Assembly: GCA_002398105.1 (NCBI GenBank)
Contig: DHCD01000014.1
Location: 1 to 7,534 of the forward strand
DNA length: 7,534 bases
Source of the DNA: Syntrophomonas sp. UBA4911
GTDB taxonomy: Bacteria; Bacillota; Syntrophomonadia; Syntrophomonadales; Syntrophomonadaceae
Reading direction: 5' to 3'
Positions within the stretch are counted from its first letter, which is position 1, and every line of letters begins with the position of its first letter. The notes under the pieces are model-generated. The model saw nothing but the letters and a program-made list of their open reading frames with translations, was not told where the DNA came from and ran no database searches. A program made the position numbers and the translations under genes. Positions 1 through 6,056 of the stretch are shown piece after piece.

Positions 1-1
1 T

Positions 2-439
2 ATGTTCGCAACCGTGGTCGGGCGGCTGTATGAGCGCAGCTACGGCAAAATCAAATCCTCCGCTATTCATAGTTTTAACGACTGCGACTATGCGGATTAC
101 TATGGAAAATACGTGGATTGGTGCGCGGAAAACGGCATCATTGAAGGCGTGGGCGCAAGTCAATTTGCGCCGGGGCGGGCAATCACCCGCGAGGAGATGG
201 CGGCGATCCTGTACCGCTTCACCGATTTTCTCGGCGCTCTGCCCGGAGATGCTGCCTCTGAACTGCACTATCCCGACTCTGCCAGCATTTCCGGCTGGGC
301 CCAAAGAGCGGCGCTCTACTGCCAGACCACCGGCATCATTTCCGGACGCTCCGGCGGGCTCTTCGCTCCGCAGGAAACGGCCTCCCGCGCCGAGGTAGCA
401 GCAATAGTTCAGCGGCTGGTTGAAATGGTTATGAAATAA
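2..439 (+). CDS. SLH-domain surface protein, C-terminal part (5' end outside window)
   Basis: This is the C-terminal 145 residues of a protein anchored to the cell wall by S-layer homology domains. The frame is open to the left edge. The first Met is probably internal, because MFATVVGRLYE looks like the closing helix of an SLH domain whose start lies outside. A complete second SLH domain spans about residues 25-72 (FND, YVDWCAENGIIEG, FAPGRAITREE). A third spans about 90-140 (YPDS, GIISG, FAPQETASRAE). The ITREE and SRAE positions correspond to the family's ITRAE motif, which binds pyruvylated secondary cell wall polymer. Three C-terminal SLH repeats is the usual arrangement. The part that would show the protein's specific activity, such as an enzyme or adhesin, is missing. 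The gene is clearly more GC-rich than the rest of the window: bases 121-180 hold 39 G/C of 60. The stop is TAA, followed about 70 bases later by a strong hairpin. SLH assignment is certain; overall function is unknown. Confidence 0.93.
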   Translation: MFATVVGRLYERSYGKIKSSAIHSFNDCDYADYYGKYVDWCAENGIIEGVGASQFAPGRAITREEMAAILYRFTDFLGALPGDAASELHYPDSASISGWAQRAALYCQTTGIISGRSGGLFAPQETASRAEVAAIVQRLVEMVMK

Positions 440-450
440 GCGCAAGGAGA

Positions 451-481
451 TTGACAAAAAAATGATGATCGGTTTTATAAC
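451..481 (+). promoter_or_regulatory. Possible sigma-A-type promoter upstream of hairpin repeat copy 1
   Basis: A perfect -35 hexamer TTGACA (451-456) is followed after 19 bases by TATAAC (476-481), which matches five of six -10 positions. The spacing is longer than the optimal 17. No convincing coding region follows. Transcription from here would start near 488 and run into the hairpin at 510-557, giving a very short RNA. It may be a chance match or the promoter of a small RNA. Confidence 0.25.
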
Positions 482-508
482 CTGACCGAATGCCAGGGGT
501 ACACAATT

Positions 509-582
509 ATGACGGGTGTTCAGCCTGCAGCCCAAGAACTGAGCCGAACACCCGTCACTCATTTTTCAGGAGGACGTTGAAA
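509..582 (+). repeat. Hairpin repeat, copy 1 (terminator-like)
   Basis: This 74-base element recurs without gaps at 5785-5858, with 68 identical positions. It contains a perfect 12-bp inverted repeat: TGACGGGTGTTC (510-521) pairs with GAACACCCGTCA (546-557). The loop is 24 bases (522-545) and contains the palindrome CTGCAG. CTCATTTTT follows the right arm, so on the plus strand it resembles a rho-independent terminator with a slightly delayed U-tract. Its position about 70 bases after the SLH stop fits that role. Conservation continues past the T-run into a GGACGT-GAAA tail (differences at 566, 568, 571 and 578). A plain terminator would not need that, so it may be a dispersed intergenic element used as a terminator. 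Confidence 0.8.
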
Positions 583-719
583 TAGATTGCTATTTTCTTC
601 TATACATCTATTTGTTCAAGTATATCAAGAACACGTTTATGGTACGCAGGTGTCCTCTTCCCCGGCATCAGGCAGCATACGGTTAACCAATCTTTATTGG
701 GAATGTAGTTACAATGCTA

Positions 720-2762
720 TCAGAGAATATGCCGAAACATTCCCCAGATTTCGGCAAACAAAACTTTAATCCTGCCCATAACTCCTATATCTGCTTTTTT
801 GGCCTCCAAATCTGAATTATCACTTTTATCATCCAGGCTGATTTCTTCTGTTCGTAATATTATTTGAATACTTGACGGCGTCGGGTTTTTCAGTGAAGTA
901 AATGAGATTAACCCGGCTTTGGCATCAAGATCAAGAAATTTATTTTCATCCTCATATTTGTCGAATTCCTTATCAATGGTTTTCTTAATAGTGTTGTTGG
1001 CATTGCGCATGGTAGGTATGCTGCCCAGCCCGGCGATACTTTGTCCCAGCAGATCCGACATGCCTTTAAGTGAGGTTTCAGAAGCTTTGTCAAATAAATC
1101 TCCGCTGGTTTTCAGCAGTGACTTGGTGTAGCTTAAAAAGGTTATCGTACTGTCAATACTTATGTTTAAGAGGTTGGTCAAATCCCTGCATTCACCAAGG
1201 AGGTCGGTCATGTCAGAGGAATAAGAATTAAGTGTACCATTAAGATTATTGGTTTTATCAATCAAGTCTTCCGTGATATTGATAAACTGGGTTGCCGCAT
1301 CATTTAAATTATTGGTTTCATCAATTAAGTCCTCCGTGATATTAATAATCTCTTGGGTTGTTATTCCCATCCTCTGCATATCCCAGATTAAAGAACTGAT
1401 ATTTCCTGAATATGCGCCTAAAACAGATGCTATCCCCGCCCCTCCCTGAAGCTCGGTGGCCTCGTAAGGTGTTGCCAGTCCGGCTCCAGCCACTGTTCCC
1501 AAATTGGTGAGCGCAGTTTCAATTTGACTGTTTAACTGACCCAGCATTTCATCCAATTTATCCAGGTTTTCGCGCATATCTGAAATAGAATCTCTGGTTC
1601 TATCCAAGGGAGCTTCGAGGTCCTTTAAAGATTCGCTCATATTGGAGATAGATTTTTTGGTTTCATCCAGGGGAGCTTCAAGGTCATTCAGGGAGTCGTT
1701 TATTTCGTTGATGTCTTTTTTTATGTCTTTAATCATGTATTGCCCGGTCTTGAAGTAAGGGATAATATCCTTTAGCTGGCGGTTGGCAGCGGACAAATCA
1801 CTCAAGGCCGTATCCGCATATTCATTCATTTTATCTTTGCCGCTGCTGAATGAACTTCTGGCATTTTCCATCCCTGCCGTTCCGCCTTGAAGCTCGCTAA
1901 GCCCTTCTTTCATACTCTCCATCGTATTCAGAATATCATTCATACTGGTGTAAATGGCACTATACGAATCATATAATGTATCCTTAGCTTCCCTGATCTC
2001 CTTGATATCCTCCAGCTGTTTCAGGGTCCCGGGGATCATCATCATCACTATTCCTTCTGTCTCAAAACTTTTGGTCCCGATTCGCATGGTAAAAGTATCT
2101 TCTTCACCGGGAAGGGCGGCAAATACCACCGCCTTATATGTTCCGACGGATTGCATCTGCGATCCCGGGGCATCCAGGCTATAAGTGTCTTCCATATTTA
2201 TATATGTGGCCATCTGCAGTATCATATTATTTTTAAAATATTCTTTAGCCTGGGGATTCGGTTTGACTTTGACATTTACTTCCACAACTCCCGAAGCACC
2301 GGCAAGGGTTTCCGCTTTGCAGGGCATTCCGTTTAATTTGTAAGAAACATCAATATTCCAGGGAAGCTCCAGCGCATCATTTTTTAATTTACAGCTGTAA
2401 TAAAATCTCTTATTGTCAACGTTGTTTTTTAAGTTCCATCTTACGCCGTCAGATTGGATTATAGGCCGATCATAGCCGGACATATTGTTCACTGATTCAT
2501 AGTCGCCGTAATCTGAAAATTCAGTAATTCCATTTAAGCTGCATCCTTTTACTATATTTACATCTAAAACCTGGCCGTAATAATCAAGATTGACATAAGC
2601 AGCTTCATCTACCGAGACGGTTGGCTCTGCTGCATAGGCTGCAGGTGAATAAACCAGGAGATTGCATAGCAATAGAATCACTGCAATTATTCTGGTTTTC
2701 TTCCTTTTACCCAGCTTTAACATCCATGCCGACTGATTACCGGTTGCTGATATTGTTCTCAT
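720..2762 (-). CDS. Secreted coiled-coil protein partnered with MMPL transporter
   Basis: This 680-residue protein has a basic stretch (about 17-24), a hydrophobic segment (25-39) and a signal-peptidase-like site at AYA-AE (about 44/45), so it should be exported. Residues about 46-250 form a beta-rich domain; motifs such as LPWNIDVSYKLNG, LAGASG and ALPGEEDT recall the N-terminal domain of uncharacterised clostridial proteins encoded beside MMPL transporters. Residues about 250-600 are predicted coiled coil, as in the extracellular parts of YhgE/Pip-like proteins. They contain two tandem 21-residue duplications, around SLNDLEAPLDET (358-399) and INITEDLIDETNNLN (473-514). The C-terminus is a short amphipathic helix (GRIKVLFAEIWGMF), with no obvious transmembrane anchor. 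The ATG lies three bases after the transporter stop, and its GGGGGA ribosome site lies inside the transporter's last codons, so translation is probably coupled. Met14 is an alternative start that would give a more ordinary signal peptide. Its likely role is as an extracellular partner of the pump; this is inferred from context. Confidence 0.85.
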   Translation of the reverse strand: MRTISATGNQSAWMLKLGKRKKTRIIAVILLLCNLLVYSPAAYAAEPTVSVDEAAYVNLDYYGQVLDVNIVKGCSLNGITEFSDYGDYESVNNMSGYDRPIIQSDGVRWNLKNNVDNKRFYYSCKLKNDALELPWNIDVSYKLNGMPCKAETLAGASGVVEVNVKVKPNPQAKEYFKNNMILQMATYINMEDTYSLDAPGSQMQSVGTYKAVVFAALPGEEDTFTMRIGTKSFETEGIVMMMIPGTLKQLEDIKEIREAKDTLYDSYSAIYTSMNDILNTMESMKEGLSELQGGTAGMENARSSFSSGKDKMNEYADTALSDLSAANRQLKDIIPYFKTGQYMIKDIKKDINEINDSLNDLEAPLDETKKSISNMSESLKDLEAPLDRTRDSISDMRENLDKLDEMLGQLNSQIETALTNLGTVAGAGLATPYEATELQGGAGIASVLGAYSGNISSLIWDMQRMGITTQEIINITEDLIDETNNLNDAATQFINITEDLIDKTNNLNGTLNSYSSDMTDLLGECRDLTNLLNISIDSTITFLSYTKSLLKTSGDLFDKASETSLKGMSDLLGQSIAGLGSIPTMRNANNTIKKTIDKEFDKYEDENKFLDLDAKAGLISFTSLKNPTPSSIQIILRTEEISLDDKSDNSDLEAKKADIGVMGRIKVLFAEIWGMFRHIL
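1245..1343 (-). repeat. Tandem 63-bp intragenic repeat (INITEDLID-TNNLN)
   Basis: Plus-strand segments 1245-1280 and 1308-1343 are near-identical copies offset by exactly 63 bases. They encode INITEDLIDETNNLN and INITEDLIDKTNNLN. The 21-residue period equals three heptads, so the duplication lengthens a coiled coil without breaking its register. Confidence 0.85.
1568..1693 (-). repeat. Tandem 63-bp intragenic repeat (DLEAPLD)
   Basis: Two adjacent copies encode SLNDLEAPLDETKKSISNM and SLKDLEAPLDRTRDSISDM. The shared plus-strand block GGGAGCTTC begins at 1608 and again at 1671, an offset of 63 bases. The period is 21 residues, again three heptads. A third, more diverged unit (NLDKLDEML) may follow. 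The boundaries given are approximate. Confidence 0.8.
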
Positions 2763-2765
2763 TTT

Positions 2766-4946
2766 TTATTCCCCCATATCCTTGGTGTTATTAAATGATT
2801 GCCTTTTCGCACCGAAAACCTTTCCCAGACCCGCGGGCAGCAGCTTCTTGCCTTTAAAATTAATTAATTGGTCTGACCATATAAATAAATTGGGGAGAAG
2901 TGTAATGACCATAAATACACTTAACAAGGCTCCTCTGCCAATAAGCGTTCCCAAATCTTTGATGGCCTGAACACTGGAGACGAAGCTAACGCCGAATCCC
3001 GCTACTGCCAGGATCAGTCCCGAAGTTAGGATAGGCAGCATACTATCGGTAGCCGCGTTAATAGAGGCCGTCACTTTGTCGGTTTTCTTGCGCCATTCCA
3101 GGTAATGGTAAGTCATAACAATAGAATAATCTATGGTAGCCCCCAACTGCAGGCAGCTGACGATTACGTAGCCCATGAACATTATTTGTTTTCCCGCGAG
3201 ATAGGGAAATGTCATGTTGACAAAAATGGCCATTTGTATAGGTATCATTAAAACCAGGGGCAAGGCTAAGGAACGGAAGGCAATCATGATGGCCAAAGCC
3301 ACTCCCAACATGGAAATCAGGTCAATCTTAGTCCAATCATCAACAATAACGTCTTTGATATCCATAGTGGAAGGTGTAGCGCCAATTATATAAGAATCTT
3401 CCGGATAATGCTTTTTAACAATCTGAGAAATTTCATTGATACTGTTGCAGGCCAGATCACTTTCGCTGGCCGTCTTAAGAGACACCAGCATACGGGCGTA
3501 TTTTTCTGTATGCAGACTGCCTTTCACGCTATCTGGGATAAAACTCTCGGGTATTCCCTCCGGCAGAGAGTTGGCCAGGGAAGTGACATATTTAACATAA
3601 AGCCGATTCTCCAATTCATCTGAAAGAAGTCTTTCCGTTACCATTGAAGTGTTGGGCATTATAATCATGACTATGTTGTTCCTGCCGAAAACGGCATTGG
3701 TTTTCCGCTCATCATTGAATACTATGGTGCCCTTAGACAGCCCCATAGCGTCATTGCCAAAGGTAAAATCGGTCATATCTTTGCCTATATAGGCGGGAAC
3801 TGAAGTTATAAGCAACAGAATCAGGAAAACAAAACGGAAGCGGTATATCTTTCTGGCTATGGGGGCGAAGGCAGGGACCAGTGGTTTGTGTTCGGTTCTT
3901 TCAATCAGTTTATACCAGCGCAGAATAAAGGCCGGCGTCAGCAACATGATGGTTATCAAGCTGATGACGATCCCTTTGGCAAGGACCAATCCGATATCCC
4001 GTCCGATACTGAAACGCATTAAGACCAGAACTATAAATCCGACAAAAGCTGCAGCACCTGCTGAGGACACAGGTGTAACGCTGCTTCGGATGGCATTACT
4101 TAAAGCTTCTGTGACGGGAAGTTGATTTTTTCTTTCTCTGTTGAAATTATCCAGCAGAATTATGGTGTAATCCATGGCAATAGCCAGCTGCAGCACGGCA
4201 GCTACGCTTAAGGTCATAGAAGAAATGTTGCCAAAGATCAGGTTGCTGCCCATATTAATTACAATAGAAATCAATATTACTATTAAAAAGATAACCGGTT
4301 CGAACCAGGAATTGGTGGTCAGTATGAGGATGCCGAAAATAACCATAACGCCCAGGATAAGAATATATATCATTTCTTGGGGAATAACTTCGCTTAAAAA
4401 CTTGTTTTGAACTGCCGGACCGCTAAAAGCTCCCTTTTCCCCGAGCATGTTTTTCATCTCTTGTATAGCATCCCTGGTGCTCTGATCGGATTCGCCGCCG
4501 GTGAAGACCACGTCCATGACAGCGTATCCGTCTTTATAGTAATCTTCAATATCCCTATAAGGAATGAATTTATCGGCCTGATAAATATCAGTCTTGGAAT
4601 CGGCCCATAGAACCAGGTCCACTCCCTTTATATTTTTTATACGGTCCTTGTATGCTTTGGCTTCATAAATAGAGACATCGCTGAGCATGACCCGCGCGAT
4701 TCCAGGATAACCGAACTCCTTCTCCATCAAAGAAATACCCTGTTTGGAAGGCATATCTGCAGGCAGGTATTTACTTAAATCATAATTGATATTAACGAAA
4801 GGAAAGCAAATGGCAGCAATTACAAAAAGAACAGCAAAAATCTTTTCGATTAGTTTGCTCCTGTAGATAATAAAATCTATTATTGCCTGGCCTTTAAGAC
4901 GGGGCTTGATCTCTTCATCATCCGGTCTTTTGAACAACTTTAACAA
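2766..4946 (-). CDS. MMPL-family (RND superfamily) membrane transporter
   Basis: This 726-residue membrane protein has the two-fold MMPL layout. TM1 (about 34-52) is followed by an extracellular domain (about 53-190). A five-helix block (about 192-343) comes next, then TM7 (about 370-388), a second extracellular domain (about 390-540) and a final five-helix block (about 541-690). The proton-relay Asp-Tyr pairs of the family appear in both halves: AMDYTI (D259, Y260) and TIDYSI (D606, Y607). Such proteins use proton motive force to export lipids or other hydrophobic compounds. The substrate cannot be read from the sequence. At 726 residues it is typical of the shorter Firmicute members. Translation starts at TTG (4946-4944): a TAA lies directly upstream in frame, the next Met is residue 65, and AGGAGGTGAT sits six bases before the TTG. 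It is the first gene of the operon with the coiled-coil protein and is divergent from a TetR gene, which probably controls it. Confidence 0.95.
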   Translation of the reverse strand: MLKLFKRPDDEEIKPRLKGQAIIDFIIYRSKLIEKIFAVLFVIAAICFPFVNINYDLSKYLPADMPSKQGISLMEKEFGYPGIARVMLSDVSIYEAKAYKDRIKNIKGVDLVLWADSKTDIYQADKFIPYRDIEDYYKDGYAVMDVVFTGGESDQSTRDAIQEMKNMLGEKGAFSGPAVQNKFLSEVIPQEMIYILILGVMVIFGILILTTNSWFEPVIFLIVILISIVINMGSNLIFGNISSMTLSVAAVLQLAIAMDYTIILLDNFNRERKNQLPVTEALSNAIRSSVTPVSSAGAAAFVGFIVLVLMRFSIGRDIGLVLAKGIVISLITIMLLTPAFILRWYKLIERTEHKPLVPAFAPIARKIYRFRFVFLILLLITSVPAYIGKDMTDFTFGNDAMGLSKGTIVFNDERKTNAVFGRNNIVMIIMPNTSMVTERLLSDELENRLYVKYVTSLANSLPEGIPESFIPDSVKGSLHTEKYARMLVSLKTASESDLACNSINEISQIVKKHYPEDSYIIGATPSTMDIKDVIVDDWTKIDLISMLGVALAIMIAFRSLALPLVLMIPIQMAIFVNMTFPYLAGKQIMFMGYVIVSCLQLGATIDYSIVMTYHYLEWRKKTDKVTASINAATDSMLPILTSGLILAVAGFGVSFVSSVQAIKDLGTLIGRGALLSVFMVITLLPNLFIWSDQLINFKGKKLLPAGLGKVFGAKRQSFNNTKDMGE

Positions 4947-4952
4947 TTAAAT

Positions 4953-4962
4953 ATCACCTCCT
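4953..4962 (-). promoter_or_regulatory. Near-perfect Shine-Dalgarno deciding a TTG start
   Basis: On the minus strand AGGAGGTGAT (4962-4953) complements the 3' end of 16S rRNA over ten bases and lies six bases before TTG at 4946-4944. The TAA immediately in front of the TTG excludes a longer protein. A strong site with a weak start codon suggests tuned translation. Confidence 0.85.
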
Positions 4963-4989
4963 AGATTTATTTAACTGGTGTAGTGTTAC

Positions 4990-5012
4990 TTAACTATAGT
5001 ATAATTAGTTAA
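4990..5012. promoter_or_regulatory. Probable TetR operator (TTAACTA-N9-TAGTTAA)
   Basis: A perfect 7-bp inverted repeat, TTAACTA (4990-4996) and TAGTTAA (5006-5012), is separated by nine bases that contain the transporter operon's -10 box. Size and symmetry fit a dimeric TetR-family site, and binding would block the operon promoter. A second palindrome, AACATATGTT (5011-5020), touches its right arm and lies in the same promoter's spacer; it may be an additional contact. The TetR gene is adjacent and divergent. Confidence 0.6.
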
Positions 5013-5026
5013 CATATGTTGATTAA
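4998..5026 (-). promoter_or_regulatory. Promoter of the MMPL/coiled-coil operon
   Basis: On the minus strand a -35-like TTAATC (5026-5021, three of six matches) is followed after exactly 17 bases by TATACT (5003-4998, five of six). Transcription would start near 4991, giving a leader of about 45 bases. The weak -35 and the overlapping inverted repeat are consistent with a repressed promoter. Confidence 0.5.
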
Positions 5027-5047
5027 TTGTACCTTTAAAATTATACT
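5019..5047 (+). promoter_or_regulatory. Promoter of the TetR gene
   Basis: TTGATT (5019-5024, four of six) and TATACT (5042-5047, five of six) are separated by 17 bases, giving a start near 5054 and a leader of roughly 87 bases. Its -35 box overlaps the -35 of the opposing operon promoter, so the two promoters probably compete for polymerase. A weak TACTA-N11-TAGTA inverted repeat (5044-5064) lies over the -10 and start site and could serve autorepression. Confidence 0.55.
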
Positions 5048-5140
5048 AGGATTATCAGATAGTACAATCGTTAATATGCTGGCCGCATGTTTATTAATGA
5101 GCACTTCGACCCAAGTTTGTTCAATATGGAGTGAGGAATA

Positions 5141-5734
5141 ATGGAAACAAATAAAAAAGCCCCGGTCGACCGGCGTGTACGAAGGACCAAAAAGCTGCTT
5201 AAAGAGAGTCTGGCCACATTACTTTTAGAAAAAAAACTGAATGATATCACGGTAAAGGAAATTGTCGAGCTTGCTGATATAAACAGGGGGACGTTTTACC
5301 TGCATTATCGCGATGTTTACGATATGTTATCCAAAATCGAAAATGAAATATTGGATGAAATGGAGGATATCTCTAAACGATTTTTAAATGCATCATTTAT
5401 GGATTCCCCCGGGCCTTATATTGCAGAGATGTTTCAATATGTGGCGGATAACCAGGCATTATGCAAAATGCTGCTGGGTCCGTATGGTGATATTGCATTT
5501 GTAGAAAAGCTTAAGAAATTGATAGAGGAGAAATGCTTCAACTCTCTGATGGAAGCCTGCCCGGAAAGCGAGCTACAACATTATCAGTATTTTACTACCT
5601 ACGCTGTTTCGGGCTGTATCGGTCTTCTTCAGACCTGGATAAATGACGGGATGAAGGTTTCTCCCCAAGAACTTGCTCTGGTAGCGGTAGATATGATCCA
5701 AAACGGAATTGAGTTTTTACAGCGCAAAAATTAA
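5141..5734 (+). CDS. TetR/AcrR-family transcriptional repressor
   Basis: This 197-residue protein is of usual TetR length. The N-terminal three-helix DNA-binding domain spans about residues 12-60. Its helix-turn-helix reads ITVKEIVELADINRGTFYLHY, with the characteristic GTFY-HY recognition helix and following D-VYDML. The C-terminal domain (about 75-195), with LLQTWINDGMKVSPQELA and an NGIEFL end, resembles the TetR_C domain of Firmicute regulators of the DhaS-like type. No ligand can be predicted. The ATG is preceded by GGAGTGAGG (5129-5137) at suitable spacing. The gene is divergent from the MMPL operon and shares its 194-base control region, which carries an inverted repeat over the operon's -10. 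The most likely role is a repressor of the transporter operon, relieved by a transported or toxic small molecule. A hairpin repeat follows the stop after about 50 bases and probably ends the transcript. Confidence 0.95.
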   Translation: METNKKAPVDRRVRRTKKLLKESLATLLLEKKLNDITVKEIVELADINRGTFYLHYRDVYDMLSKIENEILDEMEDISKRFLNASFMDSPGPYIAEMFQYVADNQALCKMLLGPYGDIAFVEKLKKLIEEKCFNSLMEACPESELQHYQYFTTYAVSGCIGLLQTWINDGMKVSPQELALVAVDMIQNGIEFLQRKN

Positions 5735-5784
5735 TTATTTACCTGGAATATCAATCCAAGAAAAAACAGCAGAGAGCATATAGA

Positions 5785-5858
5785 ATGACAGGTGTTCAGC
5801 CTGCAGCCCAAGACCTGAGCCGAACACCCGTCACTCATTTTCCCGGGGGACGTGGAAA
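5785..5858 (+). repeat. Hairpin repeat, copy 2 (terminator-like)
   Basis: This is the second copy of the element at 509-582, in the same orientation, with no gaps and six substitutions. The arms are 5786-5797 and 5822-5833, with a single A-C mismatch (5790/5829). The 24-base loop differs at one position only (5814). CTCATTTTC follows the right arm, so it probably terminates the TetR transcript, whose stop is about 50 bases upstream. The GGGGGACGTGGAAA tail is also shared with copy 1. Confidence 0.8.
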
Positions 5859-5944
5859 AAATAATCGTTCACCATATATTTAAATAAGTATTATTCTACC
5901 GCTTTTGCACAAAATCAAGATATAAAAATGCAGAAAAACATCAG

Positions 5945-6029
5945 ATTGTGCAGAACGATTATTGGTTTATTTTACTAAATATTTATTGACTCCTGCATAA
6001 TTTAACGATAATATTGTGCATAACAATAT
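5945..6029 (+). promoter_or_regulatory. Repeated ATTGTGCAnAACnAT operator-like motif before the Fic gene
   Basis: ATTGTGCAGAACGAT (5945-5959) and ATTGTGCATAACAAT (6013-6027) match at 13 of 15 positions. The second sits in a perfect inverted repeat, ATATTGT (6011-6017), five-base loop, ACAATAT (6023-6029). The first has the same symmetry with one mismatch. A third TTGTGCA lies on the minus strand at 5906-5912. The second copy overlaps the likely -10 and start site of the Fic promoter, which fits repression. Confidence 0.5.
5986..6014 (+). promoter_or_regulatory. Probable promoter of the Fic gene
   Basis: TTGACT (5986-5991, five of six) is followed by TAATAT (6009-6014, four of six) at 17 bases, or alternatively GATAAT (6007-6012, five of six) at 15. 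Either gives a start near 6019, about 38 bases before the chosen start codon and inside the 6011-6029 inverted repeat. Confidence 0.5.
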
Positions 6030-6056
6030 CTTTTTAGGCAGAGAGGAGTATTGGTG

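Noticed and set aside
30..398. 122-codon plus-strand frame inside the SLH gene
   Set aside because: Out-of-frame shadow caused by high GC; the SLH frame is unambiguous.
580..595. AAATAG-ATTG-CTATTT hairpin as terminator of the minus-strand operon
   Set aside because: The stem is short and AT-only and lacks a T-run on the minus strand.
587..769. 60-codon plus-strand frame with TTG start, 13 bases after AGGAGG
   Set aside because: The AGGAGG is part of the hairpin repeat and is changed in copy 2, the spacing is long, the protein is not recognisable, and the frame runs antisense into the end of the coiled-coil gene.
4297..4306. GGTTCGAACC, resembling a tRNA T-loop or attachment core
   Set aside because: It lies inside the transporter coding sequence with no tRNA fold around it and does not match the tRNA-Ser 3' end beyond the common T-loop bases.
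509..5858. Hairpin repeat copies as ends of a composite transposon
   Set aside because: They are direct rather than inverted, enclose no transposase, and show no target-site duplication; each also fits as the terminator of the gene before it.
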